DNA of 64,000 nucleotides from Verrucosispora sp. WMMD573 (GTDB lineage: Bacteria; Actinomycetota; Actinomycetes; Mycobacteriales; Micromonosporaceae), in NCBI RefSeq assembly GCF_027497175.1, contig NZ_CP114901.1, forward strand, positions 5,456,001 to 5,520,000, in the 5' to 3' direction. Below the pieces are notes generated by a model. It worked only from the letters and a program-made list of their open reading frames with translations, ran no database searches and was not told where the DNA came from. The stretch's first letter is position 1, and the number at the start of each line of letters is the position of its first letter. The translations under genes were made by a program, and so were the position numbers. Positions 44,801-52,858 of the stretch are shown here, in pieces.

Positions 44801-47574
44801 TTCGGGAGATCGCCGACGCACTCCGGGAGCTGGATCCGGCCGCCCCCCAGACGCACGGACGGGTGGACGGGGTCGCGCCGTGGGTTCGCGGCTTCACCGT
44901 CGAGCTGGTGGAGGAGCCGACAGAGCGGATGGCCGCCGGCCCCAGCGGGCCGGGCGACTGGCAACTGTACGCGCCCGACGGGCATCCGTACGCGCGGGCG
45001 CTGCGGGACGCCCTCACCAGTGCGGGCGTCGGTGCCGGGGTGCTGCTCTGTCCGGACGCCGCGGTGGACCTGGCACTCGCGCTGCGCGCCACCCAGGCGG
45101 CGGTGGCCCAACCGGCCGGCGGTCGGCTGGTGGTCGTGCAGCACGGCCGGGGCGTCGCGGGGCTGGCCCGCACCGCCCGGCTGGAGGGCGCCGACCTGCA
45201 CGTGACGGTGGTCGAGGTCGAGGCGGCAACCGCCGACGACCTGATTCCGCGGGTCGTGCGTGAGGTGGCGGCCACCGACGGATACACCGAGGTACACCAC
45301 GGCCCGGACAACCGGCGGCACATTCCCCTGCTTCGGCCGCTGCCGCTTCGCGGCGCGGCACGGGACGAACCGGCACCTGCGCCGCTGCGGCCGGACGAGG
45401 TCCTGCTCGTCACCGGCGGCGGGAAGGGCATCACCGCGGAATGCGCGCTGGCCCTCGCCCGGGACACCGGAGCCCGGCTGGCCCTGCTGGGGCGGGCGGA
45501 CCCCGCCACCGACCCGGAGCTGGCCGCGAACCTGTCCCGAGGCCGCGAGGCGGGGGTGCGGCTGCGGTACGTCCGCGCCGACGTCACCGACCCGGACGAG
45601 CTGCGCGCCGCGGTGGCCGAGGTGCGGGAGCATCTGGGCCCGGTCGCCGGGGTCCTGCACGGCGCCGGGGTCAACCGGCCGAGCGCTCTCGGTGCGCTGG
45701 ACGCCGACACCCTGCGCGCCACCGTCGCGCCGAAGGTGGACGGTCTGGAGGCCGTTCTCGCCGCGGTGGAGCCAGCCGGGCTGCGGCTGCTGGTGACCTT
45801 CGGCAGTGTGATCGGGCGTGGCGGCCTGCCCGGTGAGGCCCACTACGCGCTGGCCAACGACTGGCTGGCCCGGCTCACCGCGGAGTTCGGTCGGCGGTCA
45901 CCCGACTGCCGTACGGTCTGTCTGGAGTGGTCGGTCTGGTCCGGCGTCGGGATGGGCGAACGGCTCTCCGCGGTCGAGTCGCTGCTGCGCGCCGGGATCA
46001 CCCCGATCCCCCCGGACGAGGGCGTCCGACTGCTGCGCCAGGTGCTCGCCCTGCCCCGGCTACCCGCCTCGGTGGTGGTCACCGGTCGTACCGAAGGGCT
46101 GGACACGCTGCGCCACGAGCGGCGGGAGCTACCGCTGCTGCGCTTCCTGGAACGCCCGCTGGTGCAGTACGACGGCGTGGAGCTGGTGGTCGAGGCGGAA
46201 CTCTCCGCCGAGAGCGACCCGTACCTCACCGAGCATGACCTAGACGGCAGCCTCCTGCTGCCCGCGGTGCTCGGCATGGAGGCGATGGCGCAGATCGCCA
46301 CGGCGGTAAGCGGTGCCACCGGTGTCCCGGTCCTGACCGACGTGAGCTTCCCCCGACCCGTGGTGGTGGCCCGCCACGGGCGCACCACGATCCGGATCGC
46401 GGCGGTACAGACCGAGGCGGGCCGGGTGGAGGTGGCGATTCGCAGCGACGAGAGCGGTTTCGCGGCCGACCACTTCCGGGGCACCGTCCGCTTCGAGCCG
46501 GACGAGGGCGACCGGGAGGTGCCGGCGGTCACCACCGGGCTGCCGCCGGTGCCGCTGGAGCCGGGCCGCGAGCTCTACGGCGACCTGCTCTTCCAGGGCG
46601 ACCGGTTCCGTCGGCTGCTGCGCTACCACCGGATCGCGTCCCGTCGCGCCGAGGCGGACGTCGCCACCACCGACGAGTCGCGCTGGTTCCACGCCTTTCT
46701 GCCGCAACGGCTGCTGCTCGGCGACGCGGGCGCGCGCGACGCCTTCCTGCACGGCATCCAGGTCTGCGTACCGGACGTCACGCTGCTGCCGGTCGCGGTG
46801 GACCGGGTGGAGCCGGCCGGGCCGAAGCTCGCCGCCAGTGAGCAGGTGCGTTTCGTGGCCGTGGAGCGGGAGCACCGGGGCGACACCTACCGGTACGACG
46901 TGACAGTGCTCGGCGCGGCCGGGGTGGTGGTGGAGCGCTGGCTCGGTCTGCGCCTGCGCGCGGTGCGCCACCGCCCCGCTGGCGTGCCGTGGCCGCCGGC
47001 CCTGCTGGGGCCGATGCTGGAGCGGCGGCTGGGCCGCTCGCTCGACACCGAGCTGGCGGTGGTGCTGGAGCCGCATCCGGACGGAGCCGACGGACGACGC
47101 CGGGAGATCACCGCCGTCGCCGTCGGGCGGGCCGTGGGACGGCCGGTGCGGCTGCGGTACCGGCCGGACGGGCGACCCGATGAGGTCAACGGCCGACGCG
47201 TCGCCGCCGCCCACAGCGCGGTCGCCAGCCTGCTGGTGGCGGGCGCCGGCCCGCTCGCCTGCGACCTGGAGGTGGTCCGGCCTCGGCCCGCCGAGGTCTG
47301 GGCCGATCTGCTCGGCCGGCACGCCGGGCTGGCCGGGCAGATCGCCGCCGACAGCGGCGAGGATGCCGACCTCGCGGCCACTCGCGTCTGGTGCGCCAAG
47401 GAGTGCCTGATCAAGGCGGGGCTGCCGGTGGACGCCCCGCTCACCGTGGCCGGCGGCGACGGCGACTGGGTGTCGTTACGCAGCGGCCGGGTCACCGTGA
47501 CCACCGGCCCGGTCCGCCTGCGCGGAGAGCCACAGTCGGTGCTCGTCGCCGTCCTCACCGCGACGGGGGTGTGA
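41809..47574 (+). CDS. pksE: Iterative enediyne polyketide synthase (PKSE)
   Basis: A protein of 1921 residues from ATG 41809 with AGGAGAG upstream, the usual PKSE length. Domains in order: KS with DAACASS, EGHGTGT and IGHTKAA; AT with GHSLGE near residue 650; ACP near residue 960 with LLDGLHLSSIAVGQL, where the second Ser should carry phosphopantetheine; KR with VTGGGKGITAECAL and the catalytic HYALAND; DH with HDLDGSLLLP near residue 1480; and a C-terminal phosphopantetheinyl transferase with WCAKECLIKAG, which loads the enzyme's own ACP. This is the signature enzyme of enediynes and makes the linear polyene precursor. Sequence alone does not tell me whether the product is a 9- or 10-membered core. 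Confidence 0.96.
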   Translation: MSRIAVVGMSCRYPEADSVADLWRNALSGRRAFRRLPPERMSLEDYWDADPATPDRFYNRHAAVITGYTFDRIRHRVAGSTYRSTDLTHWLALDVAGEALADAGWPDGAGLPRDRTAVVVGNTLTGEFSRANVLRLRWPYVRRVLAVGLREQGWPDEQIAAFLATTEERYKSPFPPIDEDTLAGGLSNTIAGRICNHFDLGGGGWTVDAACASSLLSVVTAARALTDGEVDVAVAGGVDLSIDPFEMVGFAKAGALARDEMRVYDEQSQGFWPGEGCGMVVLMRHDDAVAQGRPVHASIAGWGVSSDGRGGMTRPEAHGYRLALDRAYRRAGFDIGTVALFEGHGTGTPVGDATELRALSAARRDAGATDPAAIGSIKALIGHTKAAAGVAGLIKATMALRHAIVPPTAGCARPRAELTGADRTLRAAPVAEPWPAGAPLRAGVTAMGFGGINTHLVLEAGRPAVPERVRQRQLRLARHTQDAELLLLDAADPAALRERVAALLPPLARLSYGELTDLAGALAGELGDRSMRLAVVATSPAEAVSRFERALAALDRGDDELLADGLALCRILRPARLGFLFPGQGSGRRVDGGALARRFPSAAEVHRTAALPADADAVATEVAQPRIAAGSLAGLRVLTELGVEAHLAVGHSLGEITALHWAGTVDAAELLRIAAARGAVMAGCREPGTMAGIAADDTATAGLIGSEPVVVAGYNGPRQTVVAGPSDAVRRVCQRATEAGVHWADLAVSHAFHSPLMTSAAREFGDWLTDVRLAAPHRPVISTVTGAELASDTDLVALLRRQITEPVHFARAVCEAGRRVDALVEVGPGQVLSRMARELVDVPVFATVTDAPTLAGFLGTVGALWALGACVDHGALVGDRPLRPLDLGAEWRFFANPCETAPRVVVETTPSAGARPATDDTARPATAADDRAADALTVLRRLAASRAELPPESVGEDTRLLDGLHLSSIAVGQLVNEAARELGLPAVQAPTNFATATLREIADALRELDPAAPQTHGRVDGVAPWVRGFTVELVEEPTERMAAGPSGPGDWQLYAPDGHPYARALRDALTSAGVGAGVLLCPDAAVDLALALRATQAAVAQPAGGRLVVVQHGRGVAGLARTARLEGADLHVTVVEVEAATADDLIPRVVREVAATDGYTEVHHGPDNRRHIPLLRPLPLRGAARDEPAPAPLRPDEVLLVTGGGKGITAECALALARDTGARLALLGRADPATDPELAANLSRGREAGVRLRYVRADVTDPDELRAAVAEVREHLGPVAGVLHGAGVNRPSALGALDADTLRATVAPKVDGLEAVLAAVEPAGLRLLVTFGSVIGRGGLPGEAHYALANDWLARLTAEFGRRSPDCRTVCLEWSVWSGVGMGERLSAVESLLRAGITPIPPDEGVRLLRQVLALPRLPASVVVTGRTEGLDTLRHERRELPLLRFLERPLVQYDGVELVVEAELSAESDPYLTEHDLDGSLLLPAVLGMEAMAQIATAVSGATGVPVLTDVSFPRPVVVARHGRTTIRIAAVQTEAGRVEVAIRSDESGFAADHFRGTVRFEPDEGDREVPAVTTGLPPVPLEPGRELYGDLLFQGDRFRRLLRYHRIASRRAEADVATTDESRWFHAFLPQRLLLGDAGARDAFLHGIQVCVPDVTLLPVAVDRVEPAGPKLAASEQVRFVAVEREHRGDTYRYDVTVLGAAGVVVERWLGLRLRAVRHRPAGVPWPPALLGPMLERRLGRSLDTELAVVLEPHPDGADGRRREITAVAVGRAVGRPVRLRYRPDGRPDEVNGRRVAAAHSAVASLLVAGAGPLACDLEVVRPRPAEVWADLLGRHAGLAGQIAADSGEDADLAATRVWCAKECLIKAGLPVDAPLTVAGGDGDWVSLRSGRVTVTTGPVRLRGEPQSVLVAVLTATGV

Positions 47575-47575
47575 C

Positions 47576-48025
47576 GTGTCCACCTGGTACGAGTACCGCC
47601 ACGTGATCGGCTTCGAGGAAACGAACCTCGTCGGCAACGTCTACTACGTCAACTACCTGCGCTGGCAGGGCCGCTGCCGGGAGATGTTCCTGCACGAGCA
47701 CGCCCCCGGGGTCGTCGATGACCTGCGCGCCGGGCTGAAGCTGTTCACCCTGCGGGTCGACTGCGAGTTCCTCGCCGAACTTGACGCGTTCGACGAGTTG
47801 CGCATCCGGATGAGCCTGGCCGAGCTGACCCAGACGCAGCTCGGTCTGGCCTTCGACTACCTGCGCGACGGTTCCGGCGGGCCGGTACCGGTGGCCCGGG
47901 GCCACCAGCGGATCGCCTGCATGCGGGAGGTCGCCGGGCAGGTGGTGCCGACCCGGGTGCCGCCGCCACTGGTGCGGGCGCTCGCGCCGTACCGGGCGAG
48001 CGGAGGGACGCCCGGCCGTGCCTGA
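47576..48025 (+). CDS. Enediyne hotdog-fold thioesterase (CalE7/SgcE10 type)
   Basis: A protein of 149 residues from GTG 47576, one base after the PKSE stop. The block GFEETNLVGNVYYVNYLRWQ is the active-site region of the 4-hydroxybenzoyl-CoA-like hotdog thioesterases that release the polyene from PKSE. Family members lack the catalytic Asp found in classic hotdog enzymes and have Asn-Leu-Val at this place, as here. It overlaps the next gene by eight bases. With unbL, unbV, unbU and pksE it completes the five-gene enediyne cassette. Confidence 0.93.
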   Translation: MSTWYEYRHVIGFEETNLVGNVYYVNYLRWQGRCREMFLHEHAPGVVDDLRAGLKLFTLRVDCEFLAELDAFDELRIRMSLAELTQTQLGLAFDYLRDGSGGPVPVARGHQRIACMREVAGQVVPTRVPPPLVRALAPYRASGGTPGRA

Positions 48026-48581
48026 GCGCGCTGCGGCCGCGCTGCCCGCCGCCGGGGTGCTGCGTGGGGTGCTCGGTGAGTTCGTCACCGGCGTGACCGT
48101 GCTGACGGTGGGTGGCCCGATCCCGCACGGGATGACGGCGAACTCGTTCACCTCCGTCTCGCTGGACCCTCCGCTGGTGCTGCTCTGCGTGCGTCGGGAC
48201 AGCCTCATGTTCGCCTGCCTGGCCGACGCGGACGGGTTCGGCATCTCCGTCCTGGCCGCCGGGCAGGAGCACCTGGCCCGACATTTCGCCGACCGTCGCC
48301 GACGGCCCGGGCGGGGACAGTTCGCCGGGGTGGGCTGGTCGCCGGGTGAGCAGACAAGCGCGCCGCTGCTGCACGAGGCGCTGGCCTGGCTGGAGTGCCG
48401 GCCGTGGCGCTGCCACGACGGCGGTGACCACTACATCGTGGTGGGTCGGCTGGTCGCCGCACGCGCTGCCGCCGACCGGGACGCCCTGACCTTCCGGCGG
48501 GGCCGGTTCGGCAGGTACGCGGACCCGCATCCGGCCGGCAGCCGCCAGCACAACCAACCGATCCTGAGGGAGGCGCAGTGA
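48018..48581 (+). CDS. Flavin reductase (HpaC/SgcE6-like)
   Basis: A protein of 187 residues from GTG 48018. LGEFVTGVTVLTVGGPIPHG, MTANSFTSVSLDPPLVLLCV and CLADADGFGISVLAAGQEHL are the flavin-reductase-domain blocks, and GDHYIVVGRLV is the conserved His loop. It should make reduced FMN or FAD for a flavin-dependent monooxygenase. SgcE6 of C-1027 is such a protein, and similar genes are common in enediyne clusters. No partner oxygenase is visible in this window. The following membrane-protein gene starts within its stop (GTGA). Confidence 0.86.
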   Translation: MPERAAAALPAAGVLRGVLGEFVTGVTVLTVGGPIPHGMTANSFTSVSLDPPLVLLCVRRDSLMFACLADADGFGISVLAAGQEHLARHFADRRRRPGRGQFAGVGWSPGEQTSAPLLHEALAWLECRPWRCHDGGDHYIVVGRLVAARAAADRDALTFRRGRFGRYADPHPAGSRQHNQPILREAQ

Positions 48582-49141
48582 CACTGTCGGAGAAGCGAGA
48601 CACCGGCGTCCTCGGGCTGGATCTGAACGGGAGCCGGCATCGGGCGGCCCTGCAGATCTTCCTCGTCATCGTCATCGCACACTGGGCGGAGCACCTGGTG
48701 CAGGCCGCCCAGATCTGGGTGTTCGGCTGGTCCCGACCCGAGGCGCGCGGCGTGCTCGGCATGCCGTTCCCGTGGCTTGTCGAGAGCGAGTGGCTGCACT
48801 ACGGGTACGCCCTCATCATGCTTGTCGGCTTCTGGCTGCTGCGCGGCGGCTTCGTCGGTCGCTCCCGGTCCTGGTGGACCGCGGCCCTGCTGATCCAGGT
48901 CTGGCACCACCTGGAACACCTGCTGCTGCTGGTGCAGTCGCTCACCGGCATCCACCTGGGCGGGCAGCCGGTGCCCACGAGCATCGTGCAACTGATAGTG
49001 CCCCGGGTGGAGCTGCACCTGTTCTACAACGCCGTGGTTTTCGTGCCGATGGTGGTGGCGATGTACCTGCACCGGAGGCCACTCGCCGACGAACTGGCCC
49101 GGATGCGGTGCAGTTGCCGCCCGCCGGCCGTTGCCCGTTGA
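48578..49141 (+). CDS. His-rich membrane protein of unknown function
   Basis: A protein of 187 residues from GTG 48578 with a GGGAGG ribosome-binding site. Four hydrophobic segments are visible. Two carry a repeated pattern: HWAEHLVQAAQIW (about residue 35) and HHLEHLLLLVQS (about residue 110), with another VELHLFYNAV later. His and Glu inside membrane helices suggest a metal or heme site, but I do not recognise the family. The C-terminus ends with a Cys-rich RMRCSCRPP. It is coupled to the flavin reductase before it and the CopC-like gene after it, so it belongs to the core operon. Confidence 0.75.
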   Translation: MTLSEKRDTGVLGLDLNGSRHRAALQIFLVIVIAHWAEHLVQAAQIWVFGWSRPEARGVLGMPFPWLVESEWLHYGYALIMLVGFWLLRGGFVGRSRSWWTAALLIQVWHHLEHLLLLVQSLTGIHLGGQPVPTSIVQLIVPRVELHLFYNAVVFVPMVVAMYLHRRPLADELARMRCSCRPPAVAR

Positions 49142-49953
49142 GCCGCCGATCGGGCCGGCTGAGGTGGCTGGCGGCGGGCCTGCTCACACTCCTCGCGCTC
49201 GGCGTGGCCGGGATGACGGTGGTGGCGGCGCTGCGGCCGGCGCGGTTGGTCGCCACCGACCCCCCGGCCGGCACCCGGCTGACCACGGCTCCCGAGGCGG
49301 TGACGCTGACCTTCAACGGCCCGCTCGACGGCGAGCAGACCCACGTCTGGCTGACCGGGCCGGGCACCGCCTTTGCACCGACCGGTGCGCCGCGGCTCGC
49401 GGGGAGCCGGGTCGAGCTGCCGGTCACGGTGTCTGGCGACGGGAGTTACCGGATCGGCTACCACGTCCAGTTCGCGACGGGACAGACCGTGGCCGGAGCG
49501 ATCCCGTTCACCGTCGCCGCCGGGCTCACCGCGCCACCGCTGGTGGGCACGACCGTCTCCCCTCCGGTCACCGCGCCGCCGGCCGGGTCCGCCGGAGGTG
49601 GCCATCACGCGGGTGCGGGCGGACCGGCAGACCTGGCCCTGTTGCTGCTGCCGGTGGCGACCGGCGCGGTCCTGCTGGTGCTGCTGGCGCGGCGGCAGCG
49701 TGACCGGCCGACCGGGCCGTCGGGCCGGCGACCGCGGGCCTGGGCGCTGCGTGAGCCGGAGGACGCCGACGGTCTCCCCGCCGACCAGGATCCGGCCCGG
49801 CCGGCCGGACGACCGGATCGACAGGAGGAGCAGCGATGTCTGTATCGACCGATGCCGCCGCCGTCAAGGCCGAACAGCGGCGGACCTGGGACGCCGTCAG
49901 CGACGGCTGGACGCGCGAGTGGCAGACCTTCGAGCGCGGCGGAGCCGCACTGA
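49138..49953 (+). CDS. CopC-domain-like membrane-anchored protein
   Basis: Read from TTG 49138, overlapping the upstream stop (TTGA). An N-terminal hydrophobic segment is followed by TDPPAGTRLTTAPEAVTLTF and SYRIGYHVQFATGQTVAGAI, which match the CopC/YobA beta-sandwich. The N-terminal His that binds Cu(II) in CopC is absent. A Pro/Gly linker with GGGHHAGAGG leads to a second membrane helix near residue 165, then a charged tail. The frame stays open for 118 bases into the methyltransferase gene, an unusually long overlap. Either the tail is real or the true end is altered by an upstream frameshift that I cannot see. 271 residues as read. Confidence 0.6.
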   Translation: MSRRSGRLRWLAAGLLTLLALGVAGMTVVAALRPARLVATDPPAGTRLTTAPEAVTLTFNGPLDGEQTHVWLTGPGTAFAPTGAPRLAGSRVELPVTVSGDGSYRIGYHVQFATGQTVAGAIPFTVAAGLTAPPLVGTTVSPPVTAPPAGSAGGGHHAGAGGPADLALLLLPVATGAVLLVLLARRQRDRPTGPSGRRPRAWALREPEDADGLPADQDPARPAGRPDRQEEQRCLYRPMPPPSRPNSGGPGTPSATAGRASGRPSSAAEPH

Positions 49954-50696
49954 CCACCCGGCTGCTGGCCCTTGGCGGGGTGCGACCGGGACACCGCGTC
50001 CTGGACGTCGCGACCGGGCCGGGGGAACCGGCGCTCAGCGCCGCCGACGTGGTCGGTCCGACCGGTACGGTCACCGGCGTCGACCTTTCCCCCGCCATGG
50101 TCGCCGTGGCCCGGCACCGCGCCGCGGGCCAGCGCAACGTCAATTTCCTCGTCGCCGACCTGGAGACGATGGAACTGCCCCCGCACGCCTTCGACGTCGT
50201 GCTCAGCCGGCTCGGTTTGATGTTCGCCGTCGATCCCGACGCCGCGTTCCGCAGGGTCGCCCGGCTGCTCGCCCCTGGCGGGGTACTCGCCGCCGCGGTG
50301 TGGGGACCACCGGCGCGGGTACCGCTGATGTCGCTCGGCTATGGCGTGCTCGCACGGCTGCTGGACCTGCCGTCCGGGCCACCGGGCTCCCCCGGCCCGT
50401 ACCGCCTCTGCGACCCGCAGGCGCTGGCGGCCGGTCTGGACGCCGCCGGCCTGAGCGACGTGACCGTGGCCGAGTACCCGGTTCCGTTCCGGTTCGACGG
50501 CCCCGGCGAGTACGCGCGGTTCACCCGGGCGGTGGCGCCGCCGCCGGTACGTGAGCGGGTCGACGCGCTCGGTGCGGCCGAGCAGGACGCGCTCTGGGCT
50601 GCGGTGGCCGGGGCCGCCGAACGGCACGTCGGCGGGGATGGTGTGGTCGAGCTGACCTCGACCGCGCTCACCGTCCGGGCGGTCGCCCCGGGGTGA
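49836..50696 (+). CDS. Class I SAM-dependent methyltransferase
   Basis: A protein of 286 residues; ATG 49836 has an AGGAGGAG ribosome-binding site, which supports the start despite the long overlap with the previous frame. SAM-binding motifs are GHRVLDVATGPGEPALSAAD, TGVDLSPAMVAVARHR and FDVVLSRLGLMFAVDPDAAF, giving a UbiE/COQ5-like fold. It may methylate the enediyne scaffold or a tailoring group; the acceptor cannot be read from sequence. The chain stays in the cytoplasm. It is followed after 68 bases by the EF-hand gene. Confidence 0.85.
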   Translation: MSVSTDAAAVKAEQRRTWDAVSDGWTREWQTFERGGAALTTRLLALGGVRPGHRVLDVATGPGEPALSAADVVGPTGTVTGVDLSPAMVAVARHRAAGQRNVNFLVADLETMELPPHAFDVVLSRLGLMFAVDPDAAFRRVARLLAPGGVLAAAVWGPPARVPLMSLGYGVLARLLDLPSGPPGSPGPYRLCDPQALAAGLDAAGLSDVTVAEYPVPFRFDGPGEYARFTRAVAPPPVRERVDALGAAEQDALWAAVAGAAERHVGGDGVVELTSTALTVRAVAPG

Positions 50697-50764
50697 GCCG
50701 CGTCCCGCCCGCGAGCACCGGCCGGGCGGAGGAGAACCGATCCGTAGGAGAAGGAAGGACCGAC

Positions 50765-51307
50765 ATGACCACCGAACTGCAACGCCGCAAGCTGGAGAAG
50801 GTCTTCGCCTCGTACGACGCGGACGGCGATGGCGTGATCGACGGGCTGGACATCACGGCGATGGCGCAGATCTGGTGCGACACGTACCAGGTCGCACCGT
50901 ACTCGCCGGGCTGGCGCCGCATCCACGGTGCGGCGGCCCGGATGTGGCGCGGAATGCGCGGCAGCGACGGGCCTGACGGCGAGAAGCGGGTGACCGTCGC
51001 CGAGTGGGTGGCCTGGGCCGACAAGCCGGACTTCCCGGAGTTCGTCAGTAACGCGGCGGTGCCGTTCAGTCTGGCCGTCTTCGACGTGGCCGACGCCGAC
51101 CGCGACGGGCGGATCAACCACGCGGAGATGTTCGCGGCGCAGCGCAAGAGCGGGATGCGTGCGGAGGAGACCCAGCGGGTTTTCGACAGGCTCGACACCG
51201 ACCGGGACGGCTATCTCACCAGCGAGGAGTACGGCCGGGCGGCGCACGAGTTCTACCTCAGCGCCGACCCCGACGCACCGGGCAACGTGATCGCCGGGGA
51301 ACTCTGA
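50765..51307 (+). CDS. EF-hand calcium-binding protein (calerythrin-like)
   Basis: A protein of 180 residues from ATG 50765 with a GGAGAAGGAAGG ribosome-binding site. Three good EF-hand loops are visible: DADGDGVIDGLD near residue 18, DADRDGRINHAE near residue 117 and DTDRDGYLTSEE near residue 151. The second of the usual four hands is degenerate (GPDGEKRVTVAEW). This is the layout of calerythrin/CabD-type proteins in actinomycetes. It is cytoplasmic and probably a calcium buffer or sensor; any role in the pathway is unknown. A strong bidirectional terminator follows. Confidence 0.88.
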   Translation: MTTELQRRKLEKVFASYDADGDGVIDGLDITAMAQIWCDTYQVAPYSPGWRRIHGAAARMWRGMRGSDGPDGEKRVTVAEWVAWADKPDFPEFVSNAAVPFSLAVFDVADADRDGRINHAEMFAAQRKSGMRAEETQRVFDRLDTDRDGYLTSEEYGRAAHEFYLSADPDAPGNVIAGEL

Positions 51308-51368
51308 GCGGCGGTCGGAACCCTCGCGGCGACGCCACCGGTGGGCCGCTCGCGCCGTACCCCTCGAC

Positions 51369-51404
51369 GCCCGGCCGCCGCCCCATCGGGGGCGGCGGCC
51401 GGGC
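51369..51404. terminator. Bidirectional terminator between convergent genes
   Basis: GCCCGGCCGCCGCCCC at 51369-51384 pairs perfectly with 51389-51404, a 16-bp GC stem with an ATCG loop. It lies between the convergent EF-hand and P450 genes and can end transcription from both sides. Confidence 0.8.
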
Positions 51405-51413
51405 GCCCGCCGT

Positions 51414-52757
51414 TCACCGGGTGCGTTGCCGGACGGTCATCGGCAGCGAGTCGACAGGCATGGTCATGGCCGGCACGGGCTTGGGCTGGTGGCCCGGCAC
51501 CGGCTCCAGCCGCCAGCGGGCGGCGATGCTGGCCAGCGAGACGATCATCTCGGTCCAGGCGAACTGGTCGCCGATACAGCCGTGCACGCCGGTGGCGAAC
51601 GGCATGAAGGCGCCGCGCGGCAGTGCCCGTGCCCGCTCCGGCAGCCACCGGTCAGGGTCGAAACGCTCCGGCTCGGGGTAGATCCGGGGGTTGTGGTGGA
51701 CGGCGTGGAAGCTGTAGAGCACGTCCGAGCCGGCCGGGATCAGATAGCCGCCGAGCTCGGCGTCGCGGGCGGTCACCCGGTTGTTGAACAGACCTTGGGT
51801 ACGCAGCCGCAACGTCTCGGAGAGCACCTGGCGGGTGTACTCCAGCGCCGCGACGTCGGCGTAGCCGGCCGCCCGCCCGTCGAGCACCCGGTCGACCTCG
51901 GCATGCAGCCGCCGCCGCACCTCGTCGTCCACCCCGATGTGGTGCAGCGCCCAGCAGAGCGTGTTGGCGATGGTGTTGCTGCCGGCGATGAAGAAGGTCA
52001 TCACCTCGTCGTGAATCTGCTCGTCGCTCATCGCCGGCCGGCCGTCCTCGTCACGGGCGAGGAGCATCATCGACAGCAGGTCCCCGTGGTCGATGCCGGC
52101 CGCGCGGTACTCGGCGATGACCCGACGGATGGTGGCCCGCAGGTAGTCGACCGCGGCGTCGTACTCGCGGTTGGCGTGCGTCGGCAGACGGGTCAGCACA
52201 CCGGTCAGGTCGGTGATCCGGCGGAACAGTCCGCCCAGAACGGTGGTGGTCGCCGCCATGAACCGGGGGCGGTCGACACTCCGGTCGCCAGCGAAGATGA
52301 CCTCGACGACATTGCCGAGGGCCAGCTCGTCCATCTCCTTGTCGACGGCGAGACGCTGGCCCTCCTGCCAGGAGTCGAGCTTGCCGGCGACCATCCGGCT
52401 CATCAGTTCGGTGTAGTGGATGACCTTGTTGCGGTGGAAGGCGGGCTGGATCAGCGCCCGCTGCCGGCGGTGGAACTCGCCCTCGGAGATGCCCAGACCG
52501 TTGCCGAACATGGACCGGAAGCGTTCGGTCATCGGCCCGCCCCGGACGAAGGTGTCGCCGTCGCGGAGCAGCTCGCGCATCAGGGTCGGATCGTTGACCA
52601 CGTATGCCGGGCGCCGGCCGAGCGCGATGGTGACGACCGGCTCACCGGACTGTAGTTCGAGCAGGAACTCGGCGGGCCGTCGTTTCATGTGCAGGCCGTG
52701 CCCGAGCACGGGTAGGCGGCCTGGCGCCGGCGCGGGCGTGCGCAGGGTGCTGGTCAT
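51414..52757 (-). CDS. Cytochrome P450
   Basis: A protein of 447 residues from ATG 52757. The heme loop is PFATGVHGCIGDQFA, the ExxR motif is SETLRLR, and the I-helix reads FFIAGSNTIANTLCWAL. The usual acid before the catalytic Thr (AGxD/ET) is Asn here, so proton delivery may differ. The GNGLGISEGEFHRRQRALIQ block with AFHRNKV resembles pentalenene-oxygenase-like P450s. It should hydroxylate or oxidise the polyketide core or a tailoring group. A PNPOx-fold gene precedes it by 101 bases on the same strand. No ferredoxin gene is seen nearby. Confidence 0.9.
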   Translation of the reverse strand: MTSTLRTPAPAPGRLPVLGHGLHMKRRPAEFLLELQSGEPVVTIALGRRPAYVVNDPTLMRELLRDGDTFVRGGPMTERFRSMFGNGLGISEGEFHRRQRALIQPAFHRNKVIHYTELMSRMVAGKLDSWQEGQRLAVDKEMDELALGNVVEVIFAGDRSVDRPRFMAATTTVLGGLFRRITDLTGVLTRLPTHANREYDAAVDYLRATIRRVIAEYRAAGIDHGDLLSMMLLARDEDGRPAMSDEQIHDEVMTFFIAGSNTIANTLCWALHHIGVDDEVRRRLHAEVDRVLDGRAAGYADVAALEYTRQVLSETLRLRTQGLFNNRVTARDAELGGYLIPAGSDVLYSFHAVHHNPRIYPEPERFDPDRWLPERARALPRGAFMPFATGVHGCIGDQFAWTEMIVSLASIAARWRLEPVPGHQPKPVPAMTMPVDSLPMTVRQRTR

Positions 52758-52858
52758 GGTGCGTTCCCTCGGTGTCGGGCCGGCGCGGCTCGCCGCGTCG
52801 GCGAGGACGGTGACGGACCGGACCCGCCGGCGGATGCGACGGCGGTCCCGGGGCGGAC

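Noticed and set aside
43000..47574. Apoprotein (chromoprotein) gene of a 9-membered enediyne
   Set aside because: No small secreted Ig-like apoprotein gene is visible anywhere in the window; its absence does not settle the ring size because the cluster continues to the right.
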